Shown piece by piece: positions 27,909 to 37,997 of a stretch of DNA of 64,000 nucleotides. A model generated the notes under the pieces. The model ran no database searches. It saw only the letters and a list, made by a program, of their open reading frames with translations, and had not been told where the DNA came from. Made by a program: the position numbers and the translations under genes. The DNA comes from Ignavibacteriota bacterium (GTDB lineage: Bacteria > Bacteroidota > Ignavibacteria > Ignavibacteriales > Melioribacteraceae): the NCBI GenBank assembly GCA_002698995.1, contig PAAX01000023.1:124001-188000 (forward strand), given 5' to 3'. How positions within the stretch are numbered: position 1 is the stretch's first letter; the number at the start of each line of letters is the position of its first letter.

Positions 27909-28778
27909 ATGAAAATTCCTAAAATATATTTTGGAACAGCTGGCTGGTCATATAAAGACTGGGTTCCAAACTTTTATCCGAAAAATCAGTCGAAGAATTT
28001 TAAGTGGTTGGAATTCTATTCACAGTATTTTAATCTGGTTGAAGTAAACTCAAGTTTTTATACTTATCTCAAACCGGAAATGGTTTTCGATTGGACAAGA
28101 CAAGTAAATAGAAATAATGATTTTCTTTTTACTGTGAAACTTCATCAAGATTTTACACATGCAAAAAAAATTAATAAGGAAAAGATTAAGAGTGTTAAAG
28201 AGAATTTAGATATTCTAAAATCCGAAGAAAGAATGGGGGGACTGCTTATGCAGTTTCCTTATTCGTTTCACTGCACTAACTCAAATGTTGATTTCCTAAA
28301 GAATTTAATAGATGAATTCAATGAATATGAAATATTTCTTGAAGTAAGACATAAAACCTGGCAGAATAAAAAAGCGAAATCAATTACTTTCTGCACTATT
28401 GATCAACCCCAGATAGGACAATCAATTGATTTTAATCCTATTGCCGGAAATGACAAAGCATATATTAGATTTCATGGAAGGAATGAAAAAGCTTGGTTTG
28501 AGTCAGTAAATAATTTTGGAAAAGAGCAGACATACGAAGAAAAATCTGAACGGTACAATTATCTTTATACTCCCGGTGAATTGATAGAAATAGGAATTAG
28601 AATTAAAGAGATTTATGAAAAAGTAAACAAAGTATTTATAGTTATGAATAATCATCCTTTTGGAAATGCTCCGGCTAATGCTTTTGAACTGCTTCATTAT
28701 CTTAAAGAAGTAAGTAAAGTAAAAATGCCGGAAACAATAGTAAGAGCTTTTCCAAGATTAGTAGAAATATCAAAATAG
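27909..28778 (+). CDS. DUF72-family protein
   Basis: 289 residues with the DUF72 opening YFGTAGWSYKDWVPNFYP, the FTVKLHQDFTH strand and YIRFHGRNEKAW late in the chain. The fold is a TIM barrel with an unknown activity, sometimes linked to nucleic-acid metabolism. It ends eight bases before dinB, so the two are probably co-transcribed, hinting at a role in DNA damage. Confidence 0.88.
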   Translation: MKIPKIYFGTAGWSYKDWVPNFYPKNQSKNFKWLEFYSQYFNLVEVNSSFYTYLKPEMVFDWTRQVNRNNDFLFTVKLHQDFTHAKKINKEKIKSVKENLDILKSEERMGGLLMQFPYSFHCTNSNVDFLKNLIDEFNEYEIFLEVRHKTWQNKKAKSITFCTIDQPQIGQSIDFNPIAGNDKAYIRFHGRNEKAWFESVNNFGKEQTYEEKSERYNYLYTPGELIEIGIRIKEIYEKVNKVFIVMNNHPFGNAPANAFELLHYLKEVSKVKMPETIVRAFPRLVEISK

Positions 28779-28786
28779 AAAGAGCG

Positions 28787-29938
28787 ATGCCCAGAATAAT
28801 TTTTCACTTAGATTTAGATGCGTTTTTTGTTTCGGTTGAAAGAATTCTTGATCCCTCATTAAAAGGGAAACCGGTAATTGTTGGAGGTGATCCCAAAGGG
28901 AGAGGTGTAGTTGCGGCATGTTCTTATGAAGCAAGAGAATTTGGACTTCATTCGGCAATGCCGATTAAGCAAGCGTATAGATTATGTCCGCAAGGAATTT
29001 ACATTCATGGATCACTTAAAGAATATTCCAGATTTTCAAAAGGTGTAAAAAAAATATTGGAAGATTATGCTCCAATGATTGAGCAGGCATCAATAGATGA
29101 ATTTTATATGGATTTTACTGGGACTCAAAAAATTTACGGTTCTATGATTATGCTTGGCAATAAAATTCAATCTGAGATAAAAAGGCTGTTGGGACTTCCA
29201 TCATCAATTGGAATTGCCGGAAATAAAACGTTAGCTAAAATTGCATCAGACGCAATGAAACCTGAAGGAATAACTTATATTTATCCAGGTATGGAAAAAG
29301 AGTTTTTAGCAAATATGCCGATCCAAGTTATTCCTGGAGTTGGGAGAGTTACTTTAAAAAATCTGAATGCAAAAGGATTCTTTTTTATTAAGGATATTAC
29401 CAAAGTATCTCAAGATTATTTTGCTGCTGCATACGGAAAACATGGCATTGAACTTTGGGAAAAGGCAAATGGAAAAGGAAATGAATACTTAAATCCACCT
29501 CAAGAAAGAAAAAGCATTTCTAAAGAACGAACTTTTGGTAATGATTTAATTGATAAGAATGAAATTGAAGAGACGCTTTTTAGTCTTACTGAGAAAGTCT
29601 GCCAGCTTTTAAGAGATAGAAATTGGTTAACATCAACAGTTAGCATAAAACTACGTTATTCTGATTTTCAAACTTTAACCAGAGCAAAATCAATAAAGGC
29701 AACAGATGATGATAAACTGATTTTTGATACTGCTAAAGCTCTTTTCAAAAAAGCTTATACAAGAAGAGTTGGAATAAGATTAATCGGGATTCATCTTTCA
29801 AATTTTTCAGAGTTTTCTGATCAAGAATTTCTTTTTGAAGATGCAGAAATCAAGCGAAATAAAATGTTCAAAGCAATTACTAAAATTAGAGACAAGTACG
29901 GATTTACTTCTATTAATTATGGCAAGAATAGTAAGTAA
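28787..29938 (+). CDS. dinB: DNA polymerase IV (Y-family)
   Basis: 383 residues. Catalytic acids are Asp9 (FHLDLDAFFVSVE) and Asp104-Glu105 (QASIDEFYMDFTG). The palm/fingers segment VAACSYEAREFGLHSAMP and the little-finger domain (RKSISKERTFGND onward) are typical of DinB. It copies damaged templates with low fidelity. No LexA-like box was recognised upstream, but the DUF72 gene is directly before it. Its stop is at the base of the groEL terminator hairpin. Confidence 0.94.
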   Translation: MPRIIFHLDLDAFFVSVERILDPSLKGKPVIVGGDPKGRGVVAACSYEAREFGLHSAMPIKQAYRLCPQGIYIHGSLKEYSRFSKGVKKILEDYAPMIEQASIDEFYMDFTGTQKIYGSMIMLGNKIQSEIKRLLGLPSSIGIAGNKTLAKIASDAMKPEGITYIYPGMEKEFLANMPIQVIPGVGRVTLKNLNAKGFFFIKDITKVSQDYFAAAYGKHGIELWEKANGKGNEYLNPPQERKSISKERTFGNDLIDKNEIEETLFSLTEKVCQLLRDRNWLTSTVSIKLRYSDFQTLTRAKSIKATDDDKLIFDTAKALFKKAYTRRVGIRLIGIHLSNFSEFSDQEFLFEDAEIKRNKMFKAITKIRDKYGFTSINYGKNSK

Positions 29939-29964
29939 TAAAAAAGGCGCAGACAAGCTGCGCC
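29938..29964 (-). terminator. groEL terminator
   Basis: On the minus strand GGCGCAG and CTGCGCC pair around a 5-base loop and are followed by a run of T. On the plus strand the same hairpin lies directly after the dinB stop. Confidence 0.8.
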
Positions 29965-29994
29965 ATTATAATGTTTATATAGAAGAATGGAATT

Positions 29995-31650
<1,656 letters not shown>

Positions 31651-31663
31651 TTACTTTTATTAA

Positions 31664-31960
31664 TTATTTTACAATTCCGTAAATATCACTTTCTCTCATT
31701 ATTAAATACTCATCACCTTCAACGCTGATTTCTGTACCTGAGTATTTTCCGTAAAGAACTGTATCGCCGACTTTTACATTTAAGTTGATAACCTTACCAT
31801 CTTCGGTAACTTTACCAGAACCAACTGCAACAACTTTACCTTCAATTGGTTTTTCTTTTGCTGTGTCTGGTAAAATAATTCCGCCTTTTGTTGTTTCTTC
31901 AGCTTCTTTAGGTTTTACAATAACTCTATCAGCTAAAGGTTGAATTTTGAAGTCTGCCAT
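31664..31960 (-). CDS. groS: Co-chaperonin GroES (Hsp10)
   Basis: 98 residues. [31 protein letters not shown] includes the mobile loop that docks on GroEL, followed by [10 protein letters not shown] and [11 protein letters not shown]. It is first in the groES-groEL operon. GGAGGATG at the start contains a strong ribosome site. Confidence 0.96.
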   Translation of the reverse strand: MADFKIQPLADRVIVKPKEAEETTKGGIILPDTAKEKPIEGKVVAVGSGKVTEDGKVINLNVKVGDTVLYGKYSGTEISVEGDEYLIMRESDIYGIVK

Positions 31961-31997
31961 CTTACATCCTCCTATTATAATAATTAATTTATAGTTG

Positions 31998-32024
31998 TTA
32001 GCACTCTTTATTTGCGAGTGCTAA
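31998..32024 (-). promoter_or_regulatory. CIRCE operator (HrcA binding site)
   Basis: TTAGCACTC-N9-GAGTGCTAA, a perfect match to the CIRCE consensus, about 40 bases before the groES ATG and overlapping the -10 edge of the promoter. Confidence 0.96.
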
Positions 32025-32051
32025 ATTAATAAGAGAACTGATTATTGTCAA
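32023..32051 (-). promoter_or_regulatory. groES-groEL promoter
   Basis: On the minus strand TTGACA (32046-32051), 17 bases, TAATTT (32023-32028) running into CIRCE. HrcA bound at CIRCE would block this promoter. Confidence 0.75.
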
Positions 32052-32217
32052 GTATTCTTTGAATAAGAGCAAAAATTCAAGTTTTTCAAAATGGTTTGAT
32101 GTAATTTTTTGGGATTGGATTCAGTAAATATTTAGTATATTGAAACTAATAGCGATATATAATAATTATATAGATATTTAGTCCGTTACGATGTATGTTA
32201 AAAATTAAATATATCAA

Positions 32218-32624
32218 CTATTTAGAATTACCGCGCAATGGAAATGAAATTGGGCAAATAATTCTTCTTCCTCTGTGCTCGGCGGGAATAAATCTTAAAC
32301 CACTCAAATAATTTATCGCGATTGTATCTATGTAATTATTATTTCCTTTCAAGATTTCTAAGCACCTTACTTTTCCTAGAGTATCTATAGTTAGTCTAAC
32401 AAAAATATTCTCATATTTCTCATTCGGATTAATTTGGGACTCAAATTCACTCTGAATTTTTTCAATAGGAATTACTGGTTCTGGAATTTTATCGATAGAT
32501 ATAAATCCTCTATTGGTCGAATATAGATTTGCCAAACTATCACAGTTAATTTTGTTTTCTTGAGATAGAACAAAAGAAAAAAAACTGTAAAGAAAATTAT
32601 TAATGAGAAAAGTTTAGGATTCAT
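32218..32624 (-). pseudogene. TonB C-terminal-domain-like exported protein, one-base frameshift in a T8 tract
   Basis: From ATG 32624 one frame reads MNPKLFSLIIFFTVFF and then leaves frame at a run of eight T (plus-strand A8 at 32577-32584). One extra T would continue as SFVLSQENKINCDSLANLY, a perfect signal peptide, into the open frame that ends at 32218. The mature part (about 110 residues) has FVRLTIDTLGKVRCLEILKG and LSGLRFIPAEHRGR, like TonB C-terminal domains. The open part alone could only start at a TTG (32535) without export. This is a sequencing slip, a recent mutation or a slippage-prone switch. Confidence 0.72.
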
Positions 32625-32694
32625 AATATTTCCAGTCTATTAAGATAATTATGCTTTGCAAATTTTTTACTTCTTTCTTCTTACTTCTTAATTC

Positions 32695-33270
32695 CTAATT
32701 CTTAATAACAATTTCATATTTATCTAAAAGTCCCGAAAGATTATTTACAGAAAATTTTGCTCTCTTTATTTTATTAATTTCGGGATCAATAGAGAAATTA
32801 TATGAAGTACTCAAATCTGCTTTAGTAAGATTTGTACGATTAAACATAGCTCTTTTAAGATCACAATCGGTAAAAACAGAATTTGTAAGATCACTTTTCG
32901 CAAAATCAACTTCTTCCATTTTACAAGAAATAAAATTAGTTTTATTCATCTTTATTCCAAGAAAAGATGAATGATCTAGTATACAGTTTTCAAATTTAAC
33001 AGAAAATCCAAAATCGTTGCATGTTTCGAAATGTACACCCAAAATTTTACAATCAATAAATTGTGCGTTATTAAAAGCTGCACTGCTTATTTCAATCATA
33101 CTTAAGTCACAGCTGATAAAATCACAATCAATAAAAATGAATTCGGCTAGATTGCCTTTAAAGAAATTACAATTCTTAAAAACACATTTCTCATATTCAC
33201 CTTTGCTAATTGGTGTTTCAGCAAAATTTAACTTGGTAAAAGTTTTCTCTAGTTGATATAGGTCTTCCAT
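32695..33270 (-). CDS. Pentapeptide-repeat protein
   Basis: 191 residues with A(D/N)LXX-type repeats through most of the chain: CVFKNCNFFKGNLAEFIFIDCDF, NFISCKMEEVDFAKSDLTNS and AMFNRTNLTKADLSTS. These build a right-handed quadrilateral beta helix. Qnr-like gyrase protection is known for some relatives; nothing here proves it. No signal peptide, so cytoplasmic. It sits between two frameshifted genes. Confidence 0.88.
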   Translation of the reverse strand: MEDLYQLEKTFTKLNFAETPISKGEYEKCVFKNCNFFKGNLAEFIFIDCDFISCDLSMIEISSAAFNNAQFIDCKILGVHFETCNDFGFSVKFENCILDHSSFLGIKMNKTNFISCKMEEVDFAKSDLTNSVFTDCDLKRAMFNRTNLTKADLSTSYNFSIDPEINKIKRAKFSVNNLSGLLDKYEIVIKN

Positions 33271-33327
33271 AATTTTTTGTTCTCTTAAAATATTTAATAT
33301 AAATCTTTTTGTTTGCGGCTCAATCTT

Positions 33328-33833
33328 CTATTGAAAATAAAATATATCTTCATCATAAAAAATATTTCCGAAAATTATTCCTAATCCCGCATCGATAAAA
33401 CCACCAAACATAAAACTAGCTCCTTTATCCGGATGAGGTCCGCTGTTTGAAACTGCTCCGGTTACAAATTCTCTTGCAAAACCTATTATTGCTCCGGCAA
33501 CAAAACCTATTGCCGCACCTTTTGGTCCATTTGAAATTGAGAATCGAATTTTATAAATATTTTCTACTGGAAATGCCGTTGTAGTTACTCTATTCTCCTT
33601 TTTAAGTTCAATTGAAATAGAATCCTTTTCATACAGAAGAAATTTCGCTTCAACCTCAGTTTACTGGTTAAAGTAATTCTTGCATCTTTAGTGCTCAAAG
33701 CATTTAGTTCATTAACAAATTCATTGCTTGTGTTTTCATTTGTTAAGAAATATTCTGATCTGCATGAAGATATTAATAACATTAGAAGAAACAGAATTAT
33801 CACTTTAACGTTTTTGAAAGTTTTTTTATTCAT
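33328..33833 (-). pseudogene. Lipoprotein of unknown function, one-base frameshift
   Basis: Frame one starts MNKKTFKNVK with a lipoprotein signal (LLMLLISSCRSE, lipobox Cys24) and runs to about residue 58. Near 33655-33664 the coherent reading moves to another frame: TEVEAKFLLYEKDSISIELK, then a Gly/Ala-rich segment (GPKGAAIGFVAGAIIGFA) and an end at 33328. Adding one A in the AAA at 33660-33662 restores a single frame of 168 residues. The restored gene has no recognised domain; the Gly-zipper-like stretch suggests membrane contact. Confidence 0.65.
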
Positions 33834-34010
33834 TTCGCTGAACCTAATATGAAGAAACAGAGATTATTGAGTAAATTGTTTTAACTAAACAATAATATTG
33901 AACTTAATCAATGAGAATTAGAAAGACAATAAAAAATAATCTAATTACAAGTTGGAGTAAAAAATATTTTGAGGAGGGTATTGACTAAAGTTAAATTTTG
34001 ATTTTAAGCA

Positions 34011-34038
34011 AACCGGTCTTATAACATAAAGACCGGTT
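34011..34038 (-). terminator. Hairpin after the peroxiredoxin gene
   Basis: AACCGGTCTT and AAGACCGGTT form a perfect 10-base-pair stem with an 8-base loop. The flanking T content is modest on both sides, so termination strength is uncertain. Confidence 0.55.
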
Positions 34039-34049
34039 ACTATAAGTGT

Positions 34050-34571
34050 TTAATTCAGACCCGAAGCAATTTCAAATACTTCATCGGCATGAGTATCAAC
34101 ATCAACATCTCGTATAATTTTTGCAATATTTCCTTCCTTATCAATTATAAATGTTATTCTGTTTGCCAAACCAAAATTATTTAGAACGCCGTATGATTCT
34201 GAAACCTCTTTATTCTCATCTGAAAGGAGAGGGAAATTTAATGAGTTCTCATCAATAAATTCTTTTATCGATTCTTTTGAATCTACGCTTATTCCTAAAA
34301 CTGTAATATTATTCTCCTTGAATTTATCAAACTCATCTCTAATGCCGCATGCTTGTTTGGTGCAGCCAGGTGTACTGGCTTTTGGATAAAAATAAATTAC
34401 AACTGGAGATTTACCTTTGTAATCTGCTAAACTATAGCTGTTTCCTTCAGCATCCTGTAATGTGAAATCTGGTGCAGGTTCATTTATTTTTAATGTTTCA
34501 GCATTTCCGCCGCATGCGGTAATAAAAAACAATGAAATAACTAAGACAAATAATTGCTTTAATTTATTCAT
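34050..34571 (-). CDS. Peroxiredoxin, Bcp/PrxQ type, lipoprotein
   Basis: 173 residues from ATG 34571, preceded by AAGGA seven bases upstream (the in-frame TTG at 34586 overlaps that site). The lipobox is FFITACGG, so the protein is likely envelope-anchored. The thioredoxin-fold core has the peroxidatic Cys in STPGCTKQACG, with the resolving Cys five residues later as in PrxQ. It reduces peroxides, probably in the periplasm. It ends the plsY-htrA-purB-prx series. Confidence 0.87.
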   Translation of the reverse strand: MNKLKQLFVLVISLFFITACGGNAETLKINEPAPDFTLQDAEGNSYSLADYKGKSPVVIYFYPKASTPGCTKQACGIRDEFDKFKENNITVLGISVDSKESIKEFIDENSLNFPLLSDENKEVSESYGVLNNFGLANRITFIIDKEGNIAKIIRDVDVDTHADEVFEIASGLN

Positions 34572-34592
34572 GAATATTCCTTTCAAATAAAA

Positions 34593-35894
34593 TTAGTCCA
34601 AATCTACCGATCTGGAAAATATATAATCTACATTCTTTAACATTTTGTCGTATTCAAAAATTTCATTTATTTCATTTTCGCCTAAAAGTTTTTTCACTTC
34701 TTCCGAATTCTGCAACTCCTCTTTAAGGTTTTTATTCTTATCAGCCCAGACTTTCATAGCAGGATCTTGAACTAGTTTATAAGCTTCTTCTCTAGAGATT
34801 CCTTTTTCAACTAATTTTAATAGAACGGATTGAGAAAATACCAATCCTCTTGTAAGTTCTAAATTCTTAATCATATTTTCAGGATAGATCAAAAGATTAT
34901 CAATAAGCTTGATCATAAGATTTAACATGTAATTAAGAGTAATACAGCTATCGGGAACAATAACCCTTTCAACAGAAGAATGTGATATATCACGTTCATG
35001 CCATAGAGCAACGTTTTCCATTGCAGCCATTGCATTTGCTCTTAGCAGTCTAGCTAATCCGGTAACTCTTTCACTAACAATTGGATTTCTTTTATGTGGC
35101 ATTGCAGAGGAACCTTTTTGTCCTTTAGAAAAATATTCTTCAGCTTCAAGAACTTCGGTTCTTTGTAAGTGTCTAATCTCAACTGCAATTTTTTCTAAGG
35201 TTGCACCTACAATTGCCAGTGTTGAGAGGAATTCTGCATGTCTGTCTCTTTGAATAACCTGAGTAGAAACCGAAGCAGGTTTCAATCCCATTTTCTCGCA
35301 GACATACTCTTCAACTTTTGGTGATAAATGCTCGAAAGTTCCAACTGCACCCGATATTTGTCCAACTGCTATTGACTCAACCGCATTTTCCATTCTCTTA
35401 ATATTTCTTTTTGTTTCTTCATACCAAAGAGCAAATTTTAATCCCATTGAAGTTGGTTCTGCATGAATACCATGACTTCTTCCTACGCAGATTGTTTTCT
35501 TGTGTTCTAAAGCTCTCTTCTTTAAAACATCTTTAAGTTGATTCAAATCTTTGAGCAAAAGTTCGCCGGCTGTTTTCATTTGATATGAAAGAGCAGTATC
35601 CAAAATATCTGAGGAAGTCATACCATAATGTATATGTCTTGATTCCGGACCAACATATTCAGCAACATTAGTTAAAAAAGCAATTACATCATGTTTGGTT
35701 GTCTCTTCAATTTCTAAAACTTTCTCAACATTAAAGTCAGCTTTATTTCTTATTACTTCAACATCTTCCTTTGGTATTTCGCCAAATTCGGCTCTTGCTT
35801 CGCATGCAAGAATTTCAATTTTAAGCCATGTTGAATATTTAAACTGATCTTCAAAAATATCACCCATTTCAGGGCGTGTATAACGTTTAATCAT
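34593..35894 (-). CDS. purB: Adenylosuccinate lyase
   Basis: 433 residues of the fumarase/aspartase superfamily. The signature loop is KGSSAMPHKRNPI, and MTSSDILDTALSYQ and GRSHGIHAEPTS carry the other active-site residues. It cleaves SAICAR and adenylosuccinate in purine synthesis. Its start overlaps the end of the upstream protease gene by eight bases. Confidence 0.95.
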   Translation of the reverse strand: MIKRYTRPEMGDIFEDQFKYSTWLKIEILACEARAEFGEIPKEDVEVIRNKADFNVEKVLEIEETTKHDVIAFLTNVAEYVGPESRHIHYGMTSSDILDTALSYQMKTAGELLLKDLNQLKDVLKKRALEHKKTICVGRSHGIHAEPTSMGLKFALWYEETKRNIKRMENAVESIAVGQISGAVGTFEHLSPKVEEYVCEKMGLKPASVSTQVIQRDRHAEFLSTLAIVGATLEKIAVEIRHLQRTEVLEAEEYFSKGQKGSSAMPHKRNPIVSERVTGLARLLRANAMAAMENVALWHERDISHSSVERVIVPDSCITLNYMLNLMIKLIDNLLIYPENMIKNLELTRGLVFSQSVLLKLVEKGISREEAYKLVQDPAMKVWADKNKNLKEELQNSEEVKKLLGENEINEIFEYDKMLKNVDYIFSRSVDLD

Positions 35895-37071
35895 TTTGTT
35901 TTTCCAATTTCATTTTTTTAGTTATCTCTTTTCCGTCTCTTAGTATGTTCAATGAAACGGTTTGATTAGTTCTAAACTCTTGAAGTACACCTTTTATAAT
36001 TTGGTCATCAGTAATAATGAATTCATCAATTTTTAAAATAATATCACCCGGGACAATACCTGATTTTGAAGCAGGTGAATTTTCCCAGACGTGAGTAACA
36101 ATAACACCGTTAGTATTATTCAAGCCGTAATAATTGGCTATACCTTCATCTACATTTTGAATTCTAAGTCCGGTCCAGAAATCTCTATCAACTTTCCCAT
36201 CTTTCTTTAATTCAGCTACAATTCTTTTTATTTTATTTATTGGAATTGCAAAACCGACACCAATATTTCCACCACTTTGAGAATAGATTAAAGTGTTCAT
36301 TCCAATTAATTCACCTATACTGTTAACTAACGGACCGCCGCTGTTTCCATTATTGATTGCGGCATCCGTCTGAATCATATTTAAGTAATATCTGTTTTCA
36401 AGCGGATTCAAATTCATTCCTAAACTGCTTACAACTCCAACTGTTACGCTCGGTTTATCATTTATATCAAAAAAACCGAATGGATTACCTAAAGCAATTA
36501 CCCATTCACCAATAATTATATCTTCGGAATCACCAAGCTTTAAGAAGGGGAGATTCTCTGCATCAATTTTGAGTAGTGCAATATCAGAAACTTGATCCGA
36601 ACCAATAAGTTTTGCTTCATATCTTGTTCCATCAGTTAATGTAACATCAATTTTATCAGCACCGCCGGCTACGTGATCATTTGTTAGAATATATCCATCA
36701 GGAGAAATTATTGCACCTGAACCTAAACCTCTAATTTCTCTATTGTAAATTCTGTCTCCAAAAAAATATCTCATAAAAGGATCGTTGCTTCTATACTGCC
36801 TAATCTCTTTTGTATTAATTCCAACAACCGATTTAGTTACTTCTGCAACTGTTTCGGTTATAATATTTCTTCTTGATTGATATATCTCATCATTAAGAAA
36901 TTCTCTTTTCTCTTTTGAATTTCTGAATGTGTCGTTAACAGCAATTGAAGCATTTTGGGGAGTTCCTAAATTTGATTCGCTTTTTGTCTGCATAAAAACA
37001 AAAGCAAATAGGGCGGACATAATTAACATCGTAATTATAATAGTAAAAAATACCGTTTTGAATTTGTCCAT
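35887..37071 (-). CDS. HtrA/Deg-type serine protease, membrane-anchored
   Basis: 394 residues. An N-terminal hydrophobic segment (7-27) is a signal anchor. The trypsin-like domain has His133 (ILTNDHVAGG), Asp163 (VSDIALLKID) and Ser244 (NNGNSGGPLV). One PDZ domain follows (about 290-385, SPASKSGIVPGDIILKID). A single PDZ suits DegS or DegQ-like quality control in the envelope. It lies between plsY (5 bases upstream) and purB (8-base overlap). Confidence 0.93.
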   Translation of the reverse strand: MDKFKTVFFTIIITMLIMSALFAFVFMQTKSESNLGTPQNASIAVNDTFRNSKEKREFLNDEIYQSRRNIITETVAEVTKSVVGINTKEIRQYRSNDPFMRYFFGDRIYNREIRGLGSGAIISPDGYILTNDHVAGGADKIDVTLTDGTRYEAKLIGSDQVSDIALLKIDAENLPFLKLGDSEDIIIGEWVIALGNPFGFFDINDKPSVTVGVVSSLGMNLNPLENRYYLNMIQTDAAINNGNSGGPLVNSIGELIGMNTLIYSQSGGNIGVGFAIPINKIKRIVAELKKDGKVDRDFWTGLRIQNVDEGIANYYGLNNTNGVIVTHVWENSPASKSGIVPGDIILKIDEFIITDDQIIKGVLQEFRTNQTVSLNILRDGKEITKKMKLEKQND

Positions 37072-37076
37072 TTTAT

Positions 37077-37703
37077 TTAACTCCTAATTTTATTTTTCTG
37101 CTGATCGATATATTCTTTTAATGGTTTAATATGTTTAATAAAGATTACTATCATTAACAACATAACAGAAACACCAAAAAGAAAATTCTCATCAGCAGGA
37201 GGAATTGAATATTTATTTAAAACATCTGAAGAAGAAAGTGATAACAATCCGGTTAAAATTGTAGCGGTAATATTTCCGAAATGGATATTTTTTCTGAAAA
37301 GATAAGCTATCAGCCAAAACAAGAGCCACAAAATTAAAATTGCCGGTGCAAGAATTAAAGAACCGCCGGCTGCAGTTGCTAATCCTCTACCCCCCTTAAA
37401 TTTTATCCAAGGTGAAAAACAATGACCGGTTACACCAAACAATAACGAAATTGAACCGGTTAAAAAATCATTTCCAAACAAAATTTTAGATAAATAGACA
37501 ATTCCGAATCCTTTTAGAGCATCAATTAATAATACCGTTACTCCAATTAATTTAGAATTACTTACCTCGTAAGAATTTAATGCTCCAACATTTCCGGAGC
37601 CGTTTTGAGTTATGTCAATCTGTTTAACTTTTTTAAGTAAAACGAATGCTGTTGGAAATGATCCGATTAAATAAGAAAAAAGGGCAATTATTAAATATTC
37701 CAT
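37077..37703 (-). CDS. plsY: Glycerol-3-phosphate acyltransferase PlsY
   Basis: 208 residues with about five membrane segments. The acyltransferase motifs are SYLIGSFPTAFVL, NGSGNVGALNSYEVS (usual form GSGN-GATN) and KFKGGRGLATAAGG. It transfers acyl from acyl phosphate to glycerol 3-phosphate at the membrane, starting phospholipid synthesis. Confidence 0.93.
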   Translation of the reverse strand: MEYLIIALFSYLIGSFPTAFVLLKKVKQIDITQNGSGNVGALNSYEVSNSKLIGVTVLLIDALKGFGIVYLSKILFGNDFLTGSISLLFGVTGHCFSPWIKFKGGRGLATAAGGSLILAPAILILWLLFWLIAYLFRKNIHFGNITATILTGLLSLSSSDVLNKYSIPPADENFLFGVSVMLLMIVIFIKHIKPLKEYIDQQKNKIRS

Positions 37704-37809
37704 TTCGCTGTTTTTTTATTTCCTAATTTAATATTATACAACAACAATAATTACGAAATTTCTTTTACAAATCCGGTATTCTTTTGTTCTCAATTTTTTT
37801 TGAAATTTT

Positions 37810-37829
37810 TCTATCATTAAAGTGATAGA
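37810..37829. repeat. Inverted repeat between plsY and the glucan phosphorylase gene
   Basis: TCTATCA-N6-TGATAGA, a perfect 7-base dyad, lies in the 294-base gap between the divergent genes. It could be an operator for either one. Confidence 0.4.
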
Positions 37830-37931
37830 TTAACGCCGAAAAAAATGTTTAATTGCAGTTTTAAATAGAACAAAATATCTTTTAGTAATATTTTATAGAA
37901 CTAAATGAAAGTAATTTTTTAAAAATCAAGA

Positions 37932-37960
37932 TTGCATTACACTTTTTTTTCCTCTAAATA
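37932..37960 (+). promoter_or_regulatory. Candidate promoter of the glucan phosphorylase gene
   Basis: TTGCAT (37932-37937), 17 bases, TAAATA (37955-37960), about 38 bases before the ATG at 37998. Confidence 0.5.
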
Positions 37961-37997
37961 GATAAGCTTATTTGAGAAAATAAATGGAGTTAGATTT

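Noticed and set aside
32218-32535. The TonB-C-like ORF as an intact cytoplasmic gene starting at TTG
   Set aside because: The sequence upstream encodes a signal peptide once a single T is added, so a frameshifted exported gene is the better reading.
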